From the NCBI GenBank assembly GCA_016787755.1, contig JAEUUA010000013.1, positions 1-64,000 on the forward strand: DNA of 64,000 nt. Reading direction: 5' to 3'. The notes under the pieces were generated by a model that was not told where the DNA came from, made no database searches, and saw only the letters and a program-made list of their open reading frames with translations. A program made the position numbers and the translations under genes. The stretch is from Cyclobacteriaceae bacterium. GTDB taxonomy: Bacteria > Bacteroidota > Bacteroidia > Cytophagales > Cyclobacteriaceae. Position 1 is the stretch's first letter. Each line of letters begins with the position of its first letter. This document shows positions 35,054-44,465 of the stretch, piece after piece.

Positions 35054-35446
35054 ATGATCAAAGAACAATTAAATGTATTAATCAACCTGGCCGCAAGTGA
35101 CCGCAGTGTTGGGGAAAAAGAAGCCAAGGTAATACACATGATTGGCAAAGCAAATGGCCTTACAAAAGATGAGGTTGAGGCCATGCTTAAAAAACCAACC
35201 CCTATTGGCGATTTGAGTACACTTACTGAAGATCAACAGTTTGAAAACCTATACCACCTTATTCAATTGATGAAAAGTGACGGTCAGGTTTTTAAGAGCG
35301 AAATTCATTTTTGCGAACAGATGGCAGAGAAACTTGGCTATAAAAAGGCAGTTGTTGGCGAGCTCTCTTCTCGCATCTATTCTGACCCAACCATCACAGC
35401 GGATCGAAAATTGTTAATCAATCGCGCCCATAAATTCCGTAAATAA
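35054..35446 (+). CDS. TerB-like helical protein
   Basis: 130 residues from ATG 35054; a longer frame from 34976 adds a stretch without family pattern. Mostly helical, with ASDRSVGEKEAKVIHMIGKANGLTKDEVEAML and LMKSDGQVFKSEIHFCEQMAEKLGY, the twin acidic-helix pattern of TerB/tellurite-resistance-like domains that bind metal. Function in this branch is unknown; the ter label does not imply tellurite resistance. It ends in a terminator shared with the convergent amidohydrolase gene. Confidence 0.7.
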   Translation: MIKEQLNVLINLAASDRSVGEKEAKVIHMIGKANGLTKDEVEAMLKKPTPIGDLSTLTEDQQFENLYHLIQLMKSDGQVFKSEIHFCEQMAEKLGYKKAVVGELSSRIYSDPTITADRKLLINRAHKFRK

Positions 35447-35461
35447 ATCTTACCATTAAAT

Positions 35462-35496
35462 AAAAAAAAGCCCCCCGCAAAACGCAGGGGTTTTTT
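35462..35496. terminator. Bidirectional terminator between convergent genes
   Basis: An A-run (35462-35469), a GC-rich hairpin whose arms CCCCxGC and GCxGGGG surround a short A-rich loop, and a T-run (35491-35496). It can end transcription in both directions and its edge overlaps the stop codon of the minus-strand gene (35495-35497). Confidence 0.8.
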
Positions 35497-37225
35497 ATTT
35501 CTTCTCGTACAACACCTTACCTCCTAAGATCGTGCCCGTAACCTCTGCTGAAAGCAACTCATTATCCGGTATTGTCATCAGATCCTTCGAGAAAATGGTA
35601 AAGTCGGCCAATTTACCGGGCGCAATAGATCCTTTGATTTTTTCCTCGAAGGCACCATACGCTGCATCAAGTGTATAAGAACGAAGAGCTTGCTCGCGCG
35701 TCATTTTTTCTTCAGGTTCATATCCTCCCTCCGGTTTACCGTTAAGCGATTGGCGGGTAACCGAGGCAAAGAATGAAGCGATGGGATTGATCGGTTCAAC
35801 CGGAACATCCGTGCCATTAACAATTACAGCTCCAGACTTAAGTAACGATTGCCACATATATGCTCCCTCTTTTATTCGCTTTTCGCCAAGCCGATCAATA
35901 GCCCAGGATCTGTCGCTTGACAAATGGATAGCCTGCATGGCCGGGATGACCCCTAACTTCCCAAAGCGGGGAATATCAGCTGGCCGAAGATGTTGGGCAT
36001 GTTCTATTCTATACCGATGATTTCTTGATTGTTCTTTGTTCTCATTAATAGCAATCTCATAGCGATCTAAAATCTCTTTATTGGCTCGATCTCCAATAGC
36101 ATGGGAGCAAACCTGAAAACCATATTTCAATCCTTCACGGGAAATTTTCATCACTGTATCCATGGATAATGTTGCCATGCCACTAAAATCCGGACGATCG
36201 GCATAGGGCTCCATGAGCCATGCACCCCGTGAACCCAATGCTCCATCACAGTTTAATTTAATGGCACGAATTGTAAGCAAGTTAGCGGAATCAATCTCGG
36301 GTCCGTTTCTAAACCAATCGTAGATGAGTTGACTGTCAAACCCGGTTAACATCACGTACAGACGTGTGTTCAATTTATTCTCAGCCTTGAATTTTCTAAA
36401 GAGCTCAATATTGCCCCGTGAAACTCCAGCGTCATGAAAACTTGTAATTCCATTACGCAAGCTTGCCGCTATGGCTAACTCCAACGCCTGACTGGCCGTT
36501 TCTTCCGATGTTTCAGGAATATACTCACCTATTAAATTTTGTGCCCGTTCATTAAACAACCCCGTAGGGTTGCCCAATTCGTCCACTAAAATTTCACCCC
36601 CTTCGCCCATATTTTTTCCAAGTTTCTCCACCGAAAGCTGGTTCACCCCGGCAAGTTGCATAGCCTTGGCATTGGCAAATCCTGCATGCCCGCTCGCATG
36701 CCTTAGAAATACAGGGTTATCAGGTGATACTGCACTCAGTGATTGATGAGTTGGAAAACCCTTTATCATTTTTTCAGGTCGTTTTATCCATTTATCCTGA
36801 TGCCAGCCCCTACCCACAATCCACTGACCAGGAGGAGTTTTGGCGACAGCTTCCTTCACCTTCGCTACCATTTCTTCATAACTTTCAACACTACTCAAAT
36901 CAAGATTAAGTTCACTAAAACCGAGTCCCATGAAATGCCCATGTCCCTCAATGAATCCGGGGGTCATTGTCTTTCCCTCCAAATCAAAAACCAGGGTCTT
37001 CTCACCTTCAAACTGTCCAAGGCCAACTAAGTCACCTGCATAAACAATCTTATCGCCAATTACAGCTACTGCATCAACTGTTGGCCTTTCAGCTTCAACC
37101 GTATATATAATACCGCCTTTAATGATCAAATCGGCTGGTGTCTTTTTTTGAGAACAACTAATTAATATTCCAAAAAAAATAGAGAAAATTAACTGAATGG
37201 AGAGCGTGAAGACTTTATTTTGCAT
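35495..37225 (-). CDS. YtcJ-like amidohydrolase lipoprotein
   Basis: 576 residues. The signal ends in a lipobox (GILISC, Cys24), so the protein is membrane-anchored outside the cytoplasm. The amidohydrolase-3 pattern follows: DLIIKGGIIYTVEAERP, TPGFIEGHGHFMGLG (HxH), VGRGWHQDKW, KLNCDGALGSRGAWL, FQVCSHAIGDRANKEIL, HAQHLRPADI, and VNGTDVPVEPINP (metal Asp). The lysine bridging the metals in related enzymes may be that in IKLNCDG. Members act on N-acyl or formamide bonds; substrate unknown. Confidence 0.85.
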   Translation of the reverse strand: MQNKVFTLSIQLIFSIFFGILISCSQKKTPADLIIKGGIIYTVEAERPTVDAVAVIGDKIVYAGDLVGLGQFEGEKTLVFDLEGKTMTPGFIEGHGHFMGLGFSELNLDLSSVESYEEMVAKVKEAVAKTPPGQWIVGRGWHQDKWIKRPEKMIKGFPTHQSLSAVSPDNPVFLRHASGHAGFANAKAMQLAGVNQLSVEKLGKNMGEGGEILVDELGNPTGLFNERAQNLIGEYIPETSEETASQALELAIAASLRNGITSFHDAGVSRGNIELFRKFKAENKLNTRLYVMLTGFDSQLIYDWFRNGPEIDSANLLTIRAIKLNCDGALGSRGAWLMEPYADRPDFSGMATLSMDTVMKISREGLKYGFQVCSHAIGDRANKEILDRYEIAINENKEQSRNHRYRIEHAQHLRPADIPRFGKLGVIPAMQAIHLSSDRSWAIDRLGEKRIKEGAYMWQSLLKSGAVIVNGTDVPVEPINPIASFFASVTRQSLNGKPEGGYEPEEKMTREQALRSYTLDAAYGAFEEKIKGSIAPGKLADFTIFSKDLMTIPDNELLSAEVTGTILGGKVLYEKK

Positions 37226-37311
37226 AGCATTGATTTAGAACTCTAAAGTAGCAAGCAATTTTAGTATTACACAAGATCATTCCACCATCGGTACAATAAT
37301 TAAGGGTTTTG

Positions 37312-37320
37312 TATCTTCGC
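37312..37320 (+). promoter_or_regulatory. Likely -7 element of the LtaS-like gene
   Basis: TATCTTCGC, one mismatch from TAnnTTTGC, 7 bp before the ATG at 37328. No TTTG at the right distance upstream, so it is only a partial promoter. Confidence 0.3.
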
Positions 37321-37327
37321 AGTTCAC

Positions 37328-39151
37328 ATGAAGGAACGGTTGAAATTTTTTGGAGCACTTGTCCTGTATTGGTTTAGTTTTTTCACAATTGGCCGAATCC
37401 TTTTCTTACTCTATTTATTTGCACAAACAAGTCAACTTTCCTGGAGCGAAATAATGACGCCACTTTTTCTGGGATTACGAATGGATGCTGCCATGGCCGG
37501 TTATTGGCTTCTATTACCTGGGCTAATCTTTATGGTTTCAGTATTTATATCGCAACGAATGGTATATCTACTTGCAGGAATCGTAACCACTGCGCTCTTA
37601 TTTGTCTCAACTTTAATAACGGTTGCCGATATAGAGCTTTATAAACATTGGGGATTTAGAATAAACTCAACGCCATTAATGTATTTAGAATCTGAAGCGA
37701 TGAGTAGCGTGAATCCAACTGTATTAATTGTGTTAATTTCTATTTTCACAATCCTGCTAGCGTTCTTCTTATACATCTATTGGAAAATGCTAGCCCCTCT
37801 TTTACTGACATTTCAAAAATTACCTGTAAAATGGGCTCCCGTTTGGCTAGCCATAACGGGGGCATTAATCATTCCCATCCGAAGCAGTTTTAATGTAGCT
37901 CCGCTTAACACGGGGTTTGTCTATTTTCACAAGACAAAAGCATTTCCCAATCATGCCGGGATTAATCCTGTTTGGAATTTTTTCAAAAGCTTATCAGGTG
38001 ATGACAACCATAGCTACCCAAACAATTTTTATCGCTCCTCCAATCTAAATCAACAATTTGATTCGCTGATTCAAACCCACCATGAAGTCGTGAAATTACT
38101 TTCCGTTGAGAAGCCAAACATAGTTTTAATCATTCTGGAAAGTTTTACCTCTAAAATAATAGAGCCACTCGGTGGAATTCCCAACATTACACCTGAATTA
38201 AATTCCCTTATCAAAGAAGGGATACTTTTCGAAAACTTTTATGCCAGTGGCGACCGAACCGACAAAGGTCTTGTTTCTATTTTAAGTGGTTATCCAGCAC
38301 AACCTGCTACATCAATTATTAAGTATCCTGCCAAGACTCAATATTTACCTTATTTACCAAAAGTTCTTAAAAAAAACGGATACCGCACTTCCTTTGTATA
38401 TGGTGGCCATATCGGTTTTGCGAATATGGAATCCTATCTGACCCAAGCCGGATTCGGCCATATCACCGATGTCGATGAGTTTGAAAATAAATTTGATGAT
38501 TCAAAATGGGGGGTAGCCGATCAGTATGTTTTTAATCGCTTGTTAAATGAGTGTGACTCAGCAAAGAGTCCATTTTTTAAGGTAATGTTAAGCCTGAGTA
38601 GCCATGAGCCTTTTAAGGTTCCGATGGAAACTGTTATTGAAGGTTCTGATGAAAGTTCACTCTTCCTCAATGCTTGTTATTATACGGACAAAAGTCTCGG
38701 TGAATTTATCCTACGTGCAAAAAATAAACCATGGTGGAACAAAACATTGGTGATTATTACAGCCGATCATGGTCATCGCTTCCCTAACCCAAAAGAACTA
38801 AAGGAAAAAGAACGGTTTAAAATCCCAATGCTTTGGTTAGGGGGCGCCATTCAGAAAGCAGATACAACGATTCGAAGTTTTGGCAATCAGACCGATCTTG
38901 CTAACACGCTTTTGAATCAATTAAATATTCATAGCACCGAGTTTTCATTTAGTAGAAATATGCTATCCCAAAATGCAAATTCGTTTGCCATGTACATATT
39001 CAATAATGGATATGGCTATGTAAGTGCTTCCCATGAAAATATTTATGACTTCGATCTTCAGAACTATCTTAAGCAAGAAGGTAACCTGAAAGAGCTTGCC
39101 AGAGGCAAAATATATATGCAAAAATTATTTGACGACTATAATAAAAAGTAG
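37328..39151 (+). CDS. LtaS-like sulfatase-fold membrane enzyme (phosphoglycerol transferase family)
   Basis: 607 residues. Five membrane helices fill about residues 8-190; a large extracytoplasmic sulfatase/alkaline-phosphatase fold follows (about 255-560). The metal-binding start IVLIILESFTSKIIEP, nucleophile Thr311 in GDRTDKGLVSIL, and ITADHGHRFPN match LtaS-type enzymes, which move phosphoglycerol or phosphoethanolamine from lipids to glycans. A Gram-negative cell makes no lipoteichoic acid, so another acceptor (periplasmic glycan, lipid A or capsule) is likely. The next gene starts directly after its stop and codes a likely outer-membrane protein. Confidence 0.82.
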   Translation: MKERLKFFGALVLYWFSFFTIGRILFLLYLFAQTSQLSWSEIMTPLFLGLRMDAAMAGYWLLLPGLIFMVSVFISQRMVYLLAGIVTTALLFVSTLITVADIELYKHWGFRINSTPLMYLESEAMSSVNPTVLIVLISIFTILLAFFLYIYWKMLAPLLLTFQKLPVKWAPVWLAITGALIIPIRSSFNVAPLNTGFVYFHKTKAFPNHAGINPVWNFFKSLSGDDNHSYPNNFYRSSNLNQQFDSLIQTHHEVVKLLSVEKPNIVLIILESFTSKIIEPLGGIPNITPELNSLIKEGILFENFYASGDRTDKGLVSILSGYPAQPATSIIKYPAKTQYLPYLPKVLKKNGYRTSFVYGGHIGFANMESYLTQAGFGHITDVDEFENKFDDSKWGVADQYVFNRLLNECDSAKSPFFKVMLSLSSHEPFKVPMETVIEGSDESSLFLNACYYTDKSLGEFILRAKNKPWWNKTLVIITADHGHRFPNPKELKEKERFKIPMLWLGGAIQKADTTIRSFGNQTDLANTLLNQLNIHSTEFSFSRNMLSQNANSFAMYIFNNGYGYVSASHENIYDFDLQNYLKQEGNLKELARGKIYMQKLFDDYNKK

Positions 39152-39838
39152 ATGAAGAAAGTTTTGATAACCAGTATCCTTTTAGTAGCGGGTTTGATTC
39201 AATCCCATGCACAGGAAGTAGGGCTTTCCTTTTCATATTTCATCCCACGAAATGGGTATTTTTCTACGCCTATCAGTCCATTTTCTATTCGTGGAGTTGG
39301 ATTTAACTTAAATAAATATCTCGCGTTTGAAACCGGAGCTTCCCTCTATAGAATGTCGGGGCTCAATATTATAGACTTGCCTTTTGAAACCAGAGATGCC
39401 CTACTCGGCCCTAACTTTACACTCTTCGTTCCTGCCGAACTTGTTATCCAATTTCAAGGCAAAAAAGTAGAGTTTGATATTAAAGGCGGTGGGTTTTTCT
39501 TTTATGGATTTGCGCAAAAATTAAACTATGGAAACTTCGACCGTGCCATCCGCAAATCAGAAAACTGGGATGTGGCTAATGCTGATTTGAAATTTGAAAA
39601 CAACCCGGGGTTTGGATATCACTTTGGGGCTGAATTGACTTTTAATGTAACTCGTCAATTTGGAATTTCCATTGAAACAAATTACCTGATGGGTTCATCA
39701 AAAATTCCAATGACAGGAAATTATACGGGCGGTTCTCTCAATGGCCCACTGCAAACACTTCCAGTGGATTACGAAGATTCAAAAGTTGATTTTACAGGCC
39801 TGGAGTTTTCAATCGGGATTATCTTTTCGGGGCGTTAG
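39152..39838 (+). CDS. Outer-membrane beta-barrel-type protein, unknown function
   Basis: 228 residues, starting on the base after the LtaS-like stop, so coupled with it. Signal peptide MKKVLITSILLVAGLIQSHA. The rest has barrel-like strands (VGLSFSYFIPRNGYF, GVGFNLNKYLAFETGASLYRMSG, FGISIETNYLMGSSKI) with an end (LEFSIGIIFSGR) close to the C-terminal strand of OmpW/porin-type proteins. Family not recognised. The last 30 bp overlap the CapA-like gene on the opposite strand. Confidence 0.65.
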   Translation: MKKVLITSILLVAGLIQSHAQEVGLSFSYFIPRNGYFSTPISPFSIRGVGFNLNKYLAFETGASLYRMSGLNIIDLPFETRDALLGPNFTLFVPAELVIQFQGKKVEFDIKGGGFFFYGFAQKLNYGNFDRAIRKSENWDVANADLKFENNPGFGYHFGAELTFNVTRQFGISIETNYLMGSSKIPMTGNYTGGSLNGPLQTLPVDYEDSKVDFTGLEFSIGIIFSGR

Positions 39839-41191
39839 GATCTTTTCCTCTAAATCTATTCTTCTCACAATTCTTGCTTGCGTGATCGTAGTTTTAGATT
39901 GAATATCAAGCATGGCTTGCTTAGCCAACGCATATTCGTAAAACCTACCTATCATCCATTGTGTGCTGTTCTCTGTTCGAATTTTTTCGATTCCATAAAA
40001 GTTCAATATCTTATTTTGAATAAAAAGAGAATCTAACTCTTCTTGATTGTTTAATCTGATTGAATAAACTAATGTATCCAAGCGAGGACGTACTCTTTCA
40101 GGAACATTACTATTATGCTTGCTATAAAGTGCACGCGAATCTTTGGCGAAAATCGCTAACGCATCTTGTGAAGCCTTACCCTTAACTAACAACGTGTCGT
40201 TTTCGAAGTATCGAAAAGGAAAAACGGTAAACTGGGGCACAGCTCCACCTGTCTTTTGAATCCACTCCAATTCATAATTCGCATTGTGGAGACTCGCAGT
40301 TGAAATTGAATCCTTTCTAATTTTTTGCAACTCAACCCATAGCATGGCACCTCCATCGCGGTAACGTGGCCTTTGCCCGGAAACAAAATTACCCAGTGAA
40401 TATGCGATCAAATTATCATCTTGTTTATTCCAAACTATAGGTTGCAACACATGCGGATGCGACCCAATGACCAACTTTGCGCCTTCGCGAAAACATAAAG
40501 CAGCAACCATCTTTTGATCTTTTGACGGCAGACTTTGATACTCCAATCCCCAATGCATAAAAACAATTATCGCATCAGTCTGTTGGGCTCTCGCTGTTGC
40601 CAGATCAGTTTTGATAGTTACGGTATCAATAAGATTAACAATGTTAGGTTTCGTTACCGGGATTCCATTGGTTCCATAAGTATAGTTGAGCAATGAAAAC
40701 CTGAATCCATTTTTTTCAATCAGTAAAGGATACGTACTAGCTCGGTGAGTAGAATCCTTAAACGTTCCCGTGTGTTGAATCTGCAAAGAATCCAATACAT
40801 CTATCGTACGTTCCACTCCTTTGCGTCTGCGATCCAGGCTATGATTGTTGGCTGTCACTAACACGTCAAACCCTGAGCGTTTTAATTCTATGGCCAATGC
40901 ATCAGGAGCACTAAATTGAGGATATCCTTTGTAGGGTGATCCCGCCAGGGTTAATTCCAAATTTCCAATCGTTAAATCGGCCGACCTAAGTACGGGGGCT
41001 ACATATTCGAAGCAGGATGAATAATTGTATTTTTTTGTGACTGGGTCGAATGCGGCCTCTATGTTTGAGTCATGCTGCATGATGTCGCCCACAAAAAGTA
41101 ACGAGATACGGGTAGTATCTTGAGCAGAGGTATGATAGGCACAAAAAAAACTACCCAGGCAAATAAGTGATTTATAAACGTGCTTTGACAT
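39809..41191 (-). CDS. CapA-family protein (PGA_cap metallophosphatase-like)
   Basis: 460 residues from ATG 41191, one base after the pdeM stop; a longer frame to 41350 overlaps pdeM. A signal peptide covers about 1-23 (ICLGSFFCAYHTSAQ). The CapA/PGA-synthesis domain is visible: SLLFVGDIMQHDSNI, ADLTIGNLELTLAG, VLVTANNHSLDRR, IIVFMHWGLEYQ, VIGSHPHVLQPI and YSLGNFVSGQ, which together hold metal ions. CapA helps make poly-gamma-glutamate in Bacillus; in other bacteria the role is open. A C-terminal 130-residue helical region follows. Confidence 0.82.
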   Translation of the reverse strand: MSKHVYKSLICLGSFFCAYHTSAQDTTRISLLFVGDIMQHDSNIEAAFDPVTKKYNYSSCFEYVAPVLRSADLTIGNLELTLAGSPYKGYPQFSAPDALAIELKRSGFDVLVTANNHSLDRRRKGVERTIDVLDSLQIQHTGTFKDSTHRASTYPLLIEKNGFRFSLLNYTYGTNGIPVTKPNIVNLIDTVTIKTDLATARAQQTDAIIVFMHWGLEYQSLPSKDQKMVAALCFREGAKLVIGSHPHVLQPIVWNKQDDNLIAYSLGNFVSGQRPRYRDGGAMLWVELQKIRKDSISTASLHNANYELEWIQKTGGAVPQFTVFPFRYFENDTLLVKGKASQDALAIFAKDSRALYSKHNSNVPERVRPRLDTLVYSIRLNNQEELDSLFIQNKILNFYGIEKIRTENSTQWMIGRFYEYALAKQAMLDIQSKTTITQARIVRRIDLEEKILTPRKDNPD

Positions 41192-41192
41192 T

Positions 41193-41831
41193 CTAATATC
41201 CGATAATTTTATTCTCTGCAATAACATAAATTCTATCGTCTTTTTTAGGAACAATGCGAGCAAGTCCAGTAAACGAACCAAACGCTGGAAGAATGGCTTG
41301 TTGTTTTCCAAAATAAAAACATGGCAGCGTGATAGATTGCTTTCCGGCACCTTTTAGGTTAACACCCGGGTGCAGATGACCACATAAATTGTACATACCC
41401 ACCGGAATTTCCTCCATGGGCTCATGAGTGAGAATAAAATTATCCTCACGCAATTCATTCAAGTAGAATTTCATTTTATGGCGTTCATATTGAACTTCAC
41501 TTAAAATATCATGATTCCCAAGCACCAACTCGAAGGAGCAAGTGATAAAGTGCTTTCTTATCTGCCCCACCACTTCCCAATCTTCATTATAATGACTATG
41601 AAATAAATCTCCTAAAAAAATCAAACGCTCAGGCTTTGTTGCCTGTAAAACTGAAATCAAATTATCTGCATTTTTATCATTGGCGCGTGCCGGTACCGCA
41701 ATACCCGCCTTCCTGAAATGATTGATCTTTCCAAAATGCAGGTCCGCCATCAGTACAGTCTTACGCTTCTTAAACCACACTGCTTTTTGTGGCAAAAGAT
41801 GTACCTTTTCTCCAAGCAACTCAATTTGCAC
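41193..41831 (-). CDS. pdeM: Ligase-associated DNA damage response endonuclease PdeM
   Basis: 212 residues of the calcineurin-like phosphoesterase fold: Asp30 and His32 (MADLHFGK), FLGDLFHS, LGNHD, and CGHLHPG. PdeM is coded with a DEXH helicase, an ATP-dependent ligase and an exonuclease in a conserved bacterial DNA-repair cluster; it is thought to cut DNA ends or hairpins. Here the helicase gene lies 91 bp upstream on the same strand, but ligase and exonuclease genes are not adjacent. The CapA-like gene follows immediately, which is unusual company. Confidence 0.88.
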   Translation of the reverse strand: MQIELLGEKVHLLPQKAVWFKKRKTVLMADLHFGKINHFRKAGIAVPARANDKNADNLISVLQATKPERLIFLGDLFHSHYNEDWEVVGQIRKHFITCSFELVLGNHDILSEVQYERHKMKFYLNELREDNFILTHEPMEEIPVGMYNLCGHLHPGVNLKGAGKQSITLPCFYFGKQQAILPAFGSFTGLARIVPKKDDRIYVIAENKIIGY

Positions 41832-41922
41832 CTGATAATAGATTTATTTGTAAACTTTCAAAGTTACTATACATTCAAAAGCAATATATTCAATAACTCA
41901 ATCCTTTACGTACATAGCTACA

Positions 41923-44367
41923 TTATCCAAACTGGATTTTCATTTTCTGTATCCGGTCTTCTAATTTTTCTGATGTTAACTTCTCTCGCGTGCGATCTAC
42001 CATAATCGGAAAAGCAAAAGGAGTGGGTACTTCAGGCTCCGTAATAATAATTTTTTGATGCGCAATTCGATCTAATGCTTTCCTCAGGCGAGCTTCCTCC
42101 AATTGAAAATCCATTACTTCTTCAAAAGCTTGTTGCAATAATAGGTTTTGAGATTCATATTCATGAAAGACATTAAAAAATAATTGTGAAGAGGATTGCA
42201 GATGCTTTTCTTTTACCCTCTTTCCCGGCAAACCTTTAAAAATCAATCCCGAGATGGCAGCAATGTCTCGAAATTTACGCCTTGCCATTTCTGTACTATT
42301 GATACTTGCCTGAATATCTTTCATCAGATTTTCGCTCCCGAGAATATTTGTTTCAATTGCCTCATAAATGGGTATTTCCTGGTCAGATAGTAATTCAAAT
42401 CCGTAATCGTTCATCGCAATTGAAAATGTAATCGGGGTAATTTGTGCCATTCGATACGCTATCAATGCTGCCATTCCTTCATGTACAAACCGACCTTCGA
42501 AGGGATACATTAACACATGATACCCTTCCGAAGTTTGAAAGTATTCCACAAGAAATTCATTTTGTTTAGGCAGATGCGATCGCTTTTTCTGTAAGTCCAT
42601 CAATGGCCTGAGAAAGCGCATCTCATCATCGGTTTCTTTATTTCTTGCCGATTCATCTATTTTCAATCGAATCATTTCACTCATCTGCGAAGACAGCGGC
42701 ATTCTTCCCCCTTGCCAGGAGGGAACTTTCCCAGACTTCTTTTTAGATTTCCTCACGTGTGCTTCCATCTCTTTTATCCGTACCAACTCTAAACTCTGGC
42801 CTGCAAACCAAAATACATCGCCAATGTTTAGGCTCGAGATAAAGTATTCTTCAATGGTGCCTAAGAATTTTCCACTCACATATTTTACATATAGTAAGTT
42901 GTCGCCTACAATCGTACCAATGGATAAGCGATGTTTAAACGCAATGCGAGTATTTTCCACCCGATAAACTCCTTTTTCAACAATCACCTTCCGGTATTCG
43001 TTATAAGCCGTTAACGCTTCGCCCCCGGTGGTTATAAAATTCAGCGTCCAATTCCATTCCTCTTCTGTTATCGAGGCGTAGCTAATTGTGCTTTTGATCT
43101 CTCTATAAATTTCAGTTGGCTTAAATCCATCTGACACAGCCAGCGTAATTAGATATTGAATTAATACATCAAACGATCTCAAATACGGCAATCGATCTTC
43201 CACAATATTCCGATTCATTGCTTCACGTAAAGCAGCCGACTCAGTAAGCTCAAGTATATTAGTTGGTAAAAAGAAGATCTTACTTACTGCTCCTGGTTGG
43301 TGTCCACTGCGACCCGCACGTTGTAAAAAACGGGCAACACCTTTTGGGCTTCCCACCTGAATTACCGTTTCAACTGGTCTGAAATCTACACCCAAATCCA
43401 AGCTTGAGGTACAGACCACTGCTTTCAATTTTCCTGCATGTAATTGATCCTCCACCCAATCTCGCAATTCTTTACTGATTGAACCATGATGCATGGCAAT
43501 CTGTCCTAACAATTCAGGCGCACGATCTAACATTTTCTGATACCAGATTTCAGCGAAAGAACGTGTATTGGTAAAGATGAGTGTGCTGTTGCTTTGTTTT
43601 ACAATTGGAATCACTTTATCCAACAGCGCTATACCAAGATGACCACTCCAGGGCAGTCGCTCTACTTCATCAGGGAAAATTGATACTACTTCAACCTGCT
43701 TTTGAATATTGGCTTTGATAGTTTTTATTCTATCAGATGGCCTACGCCCCAACAAGATCTGAAGCGATTGTTCCATGTTCCCAATCGTTGCCGAGATGCC
43801 CCAGATTTTCAAATCAGGTGAAAGTGTTTTTAATCGAGAGAGTGCCAGTTCCATAAGCACACCACGCTTCGAGCCGATTAGCTCATGCCATTCATCCACC
43901 ACAACGGTCTTTAAGTCTGCAAAATACTCAGCATACCCTTTTTGTGAGATTAACAGGTGGAGACTTTCAGGAGTTGTAATTAAAAAATCAGGTGGTTTTT
44001 CCTTTTGCCGGACGCGCTCTGCTGTGCTCGTGTCGCCACTGCGCACACCAATTCTCAAGCCTGGATTAAGGTCATCTTTTGCTCGTTTAGCAGATAATTC
44101 AATCTCTTTTGCTAAAGCCCGAATAGGTGTTATCCAAATGGCAATTGGTCCGTTCAATTTTCTTTTGGCACCTTGATTTTCAAGTAAAATAGGAATCAAA
44201 AGTGAATAGGTTTTTCCGCTACCCGTTGGTGCATTTACGAGTCCACTATAACCAGACATTGAACTTTCCCAGGCTTCCAGTTGAAACTTAAAAGGAGTCC
44301 ATCCCTGACCTTCAAACCATTTTTTCCCAATCTCGAGTTTGTCAACCATTGCACCTAAAGTAGGCAT
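41923..44367 (-). CDS. Ligase-associated DEXH-box helicase (Lhr-type)
   Basis: 814 residues, superfamily 2. Walker A NAPTGSGKT (45-53), DEWH box 158-161, SATIGN, TNTRSFAE, HHGSISKELR and motif VI FLQRAGRSGHQPG are all present; winged-helix and Lhr-core domains fill the rest. Such proteins are 3'-5' DNA translocases that act with PdeM, a ligase and an exonuclease in DNA damage response. The C-terminus (after about 560) includes LSSQMSEMIRLKIDE and a long helical domain. A second start Met lies six codons on. It is the first gene of the pdeM unit. Confidence 0.9.
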   Translation of the reverse strand: MPTLGAMVDKLEIGKKWFEGQGWTPFKFQLEAWESSMSGYSGLVNAPTGSGKTYSLLIPILLENQGAKRKLNGPIAIWITPIRALAKEIELSAKRAKDDLNPGLRIGVRSGDTSTAERVRQKEKPPDFLITTPESLHLLISQKGYAEYFADLKTVVVDEWHELIGSKRGVLMELALSRLKTLSPDLKIWGISATIGNMEQSLQILLGRRPSDRIKTIKANIQKQVEVVSIFPDEVERLPWSGHLGIALLDKVIPIVKQSNSTLIFTNTRSFAEIWYQKMLDRAPELLGQIAMHHGSISKELRDWVEDQLHAGKLKAVVCTSSLDLGVDFRPVETVIQVGSPKGVARFLQRAGRSGHQPGAVSKIFFLPTNILELTESAALREAMNRNIVEDRLPYLRSFDVLIQYLITLAVSDGFKPTEIYREIKSTISYASITEEEWNWTLNFITTGGEALTAYNEYRKVIVEKGVYRVENTRIAFKHRLSIGTIVGDNLLYVKYVSGKFLGTIEEYFISSLNIGDVFWFAGQSLELVRIKEMEAHVRKSKKKSGKVPSWQGGRMPLSSQMSEMIRLKIDESARNKETDDEMRFLRPLMDLQKKRSHLPKQNEFLVEYFQTSEGYHVLMYPFEGRFVHEGMAALIAYRMAQITPITFSIAMNDYGFELLSDQEIPIYEAIETNILGSENLMKDIQASINSTEMARRKFRDIAAISGLIFKGLPGKRVKEKHLQSSSQLFFNVFHEYESQNLLLQQAFEEVMDFQLEEARLRKALDRIAHQKIIITEPEVPTPFAFPIMVDRTREKLTSEKLEDRIQKMKIQFG

Positions 44368-44465
44368 AATTAATTATACAGAAATTGCTGTCATGCATAT
44401 TAAAGTGAATCATTTTTACACTAACTAATTCCAATACATTTCGTACTATTCGGTATTTATACGCT

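Noticed and set aside
43775..44176. 133-codon frame on the plus strand
   Set aside because: It is antisense to the helicase motor domain and has no recognisable motif.
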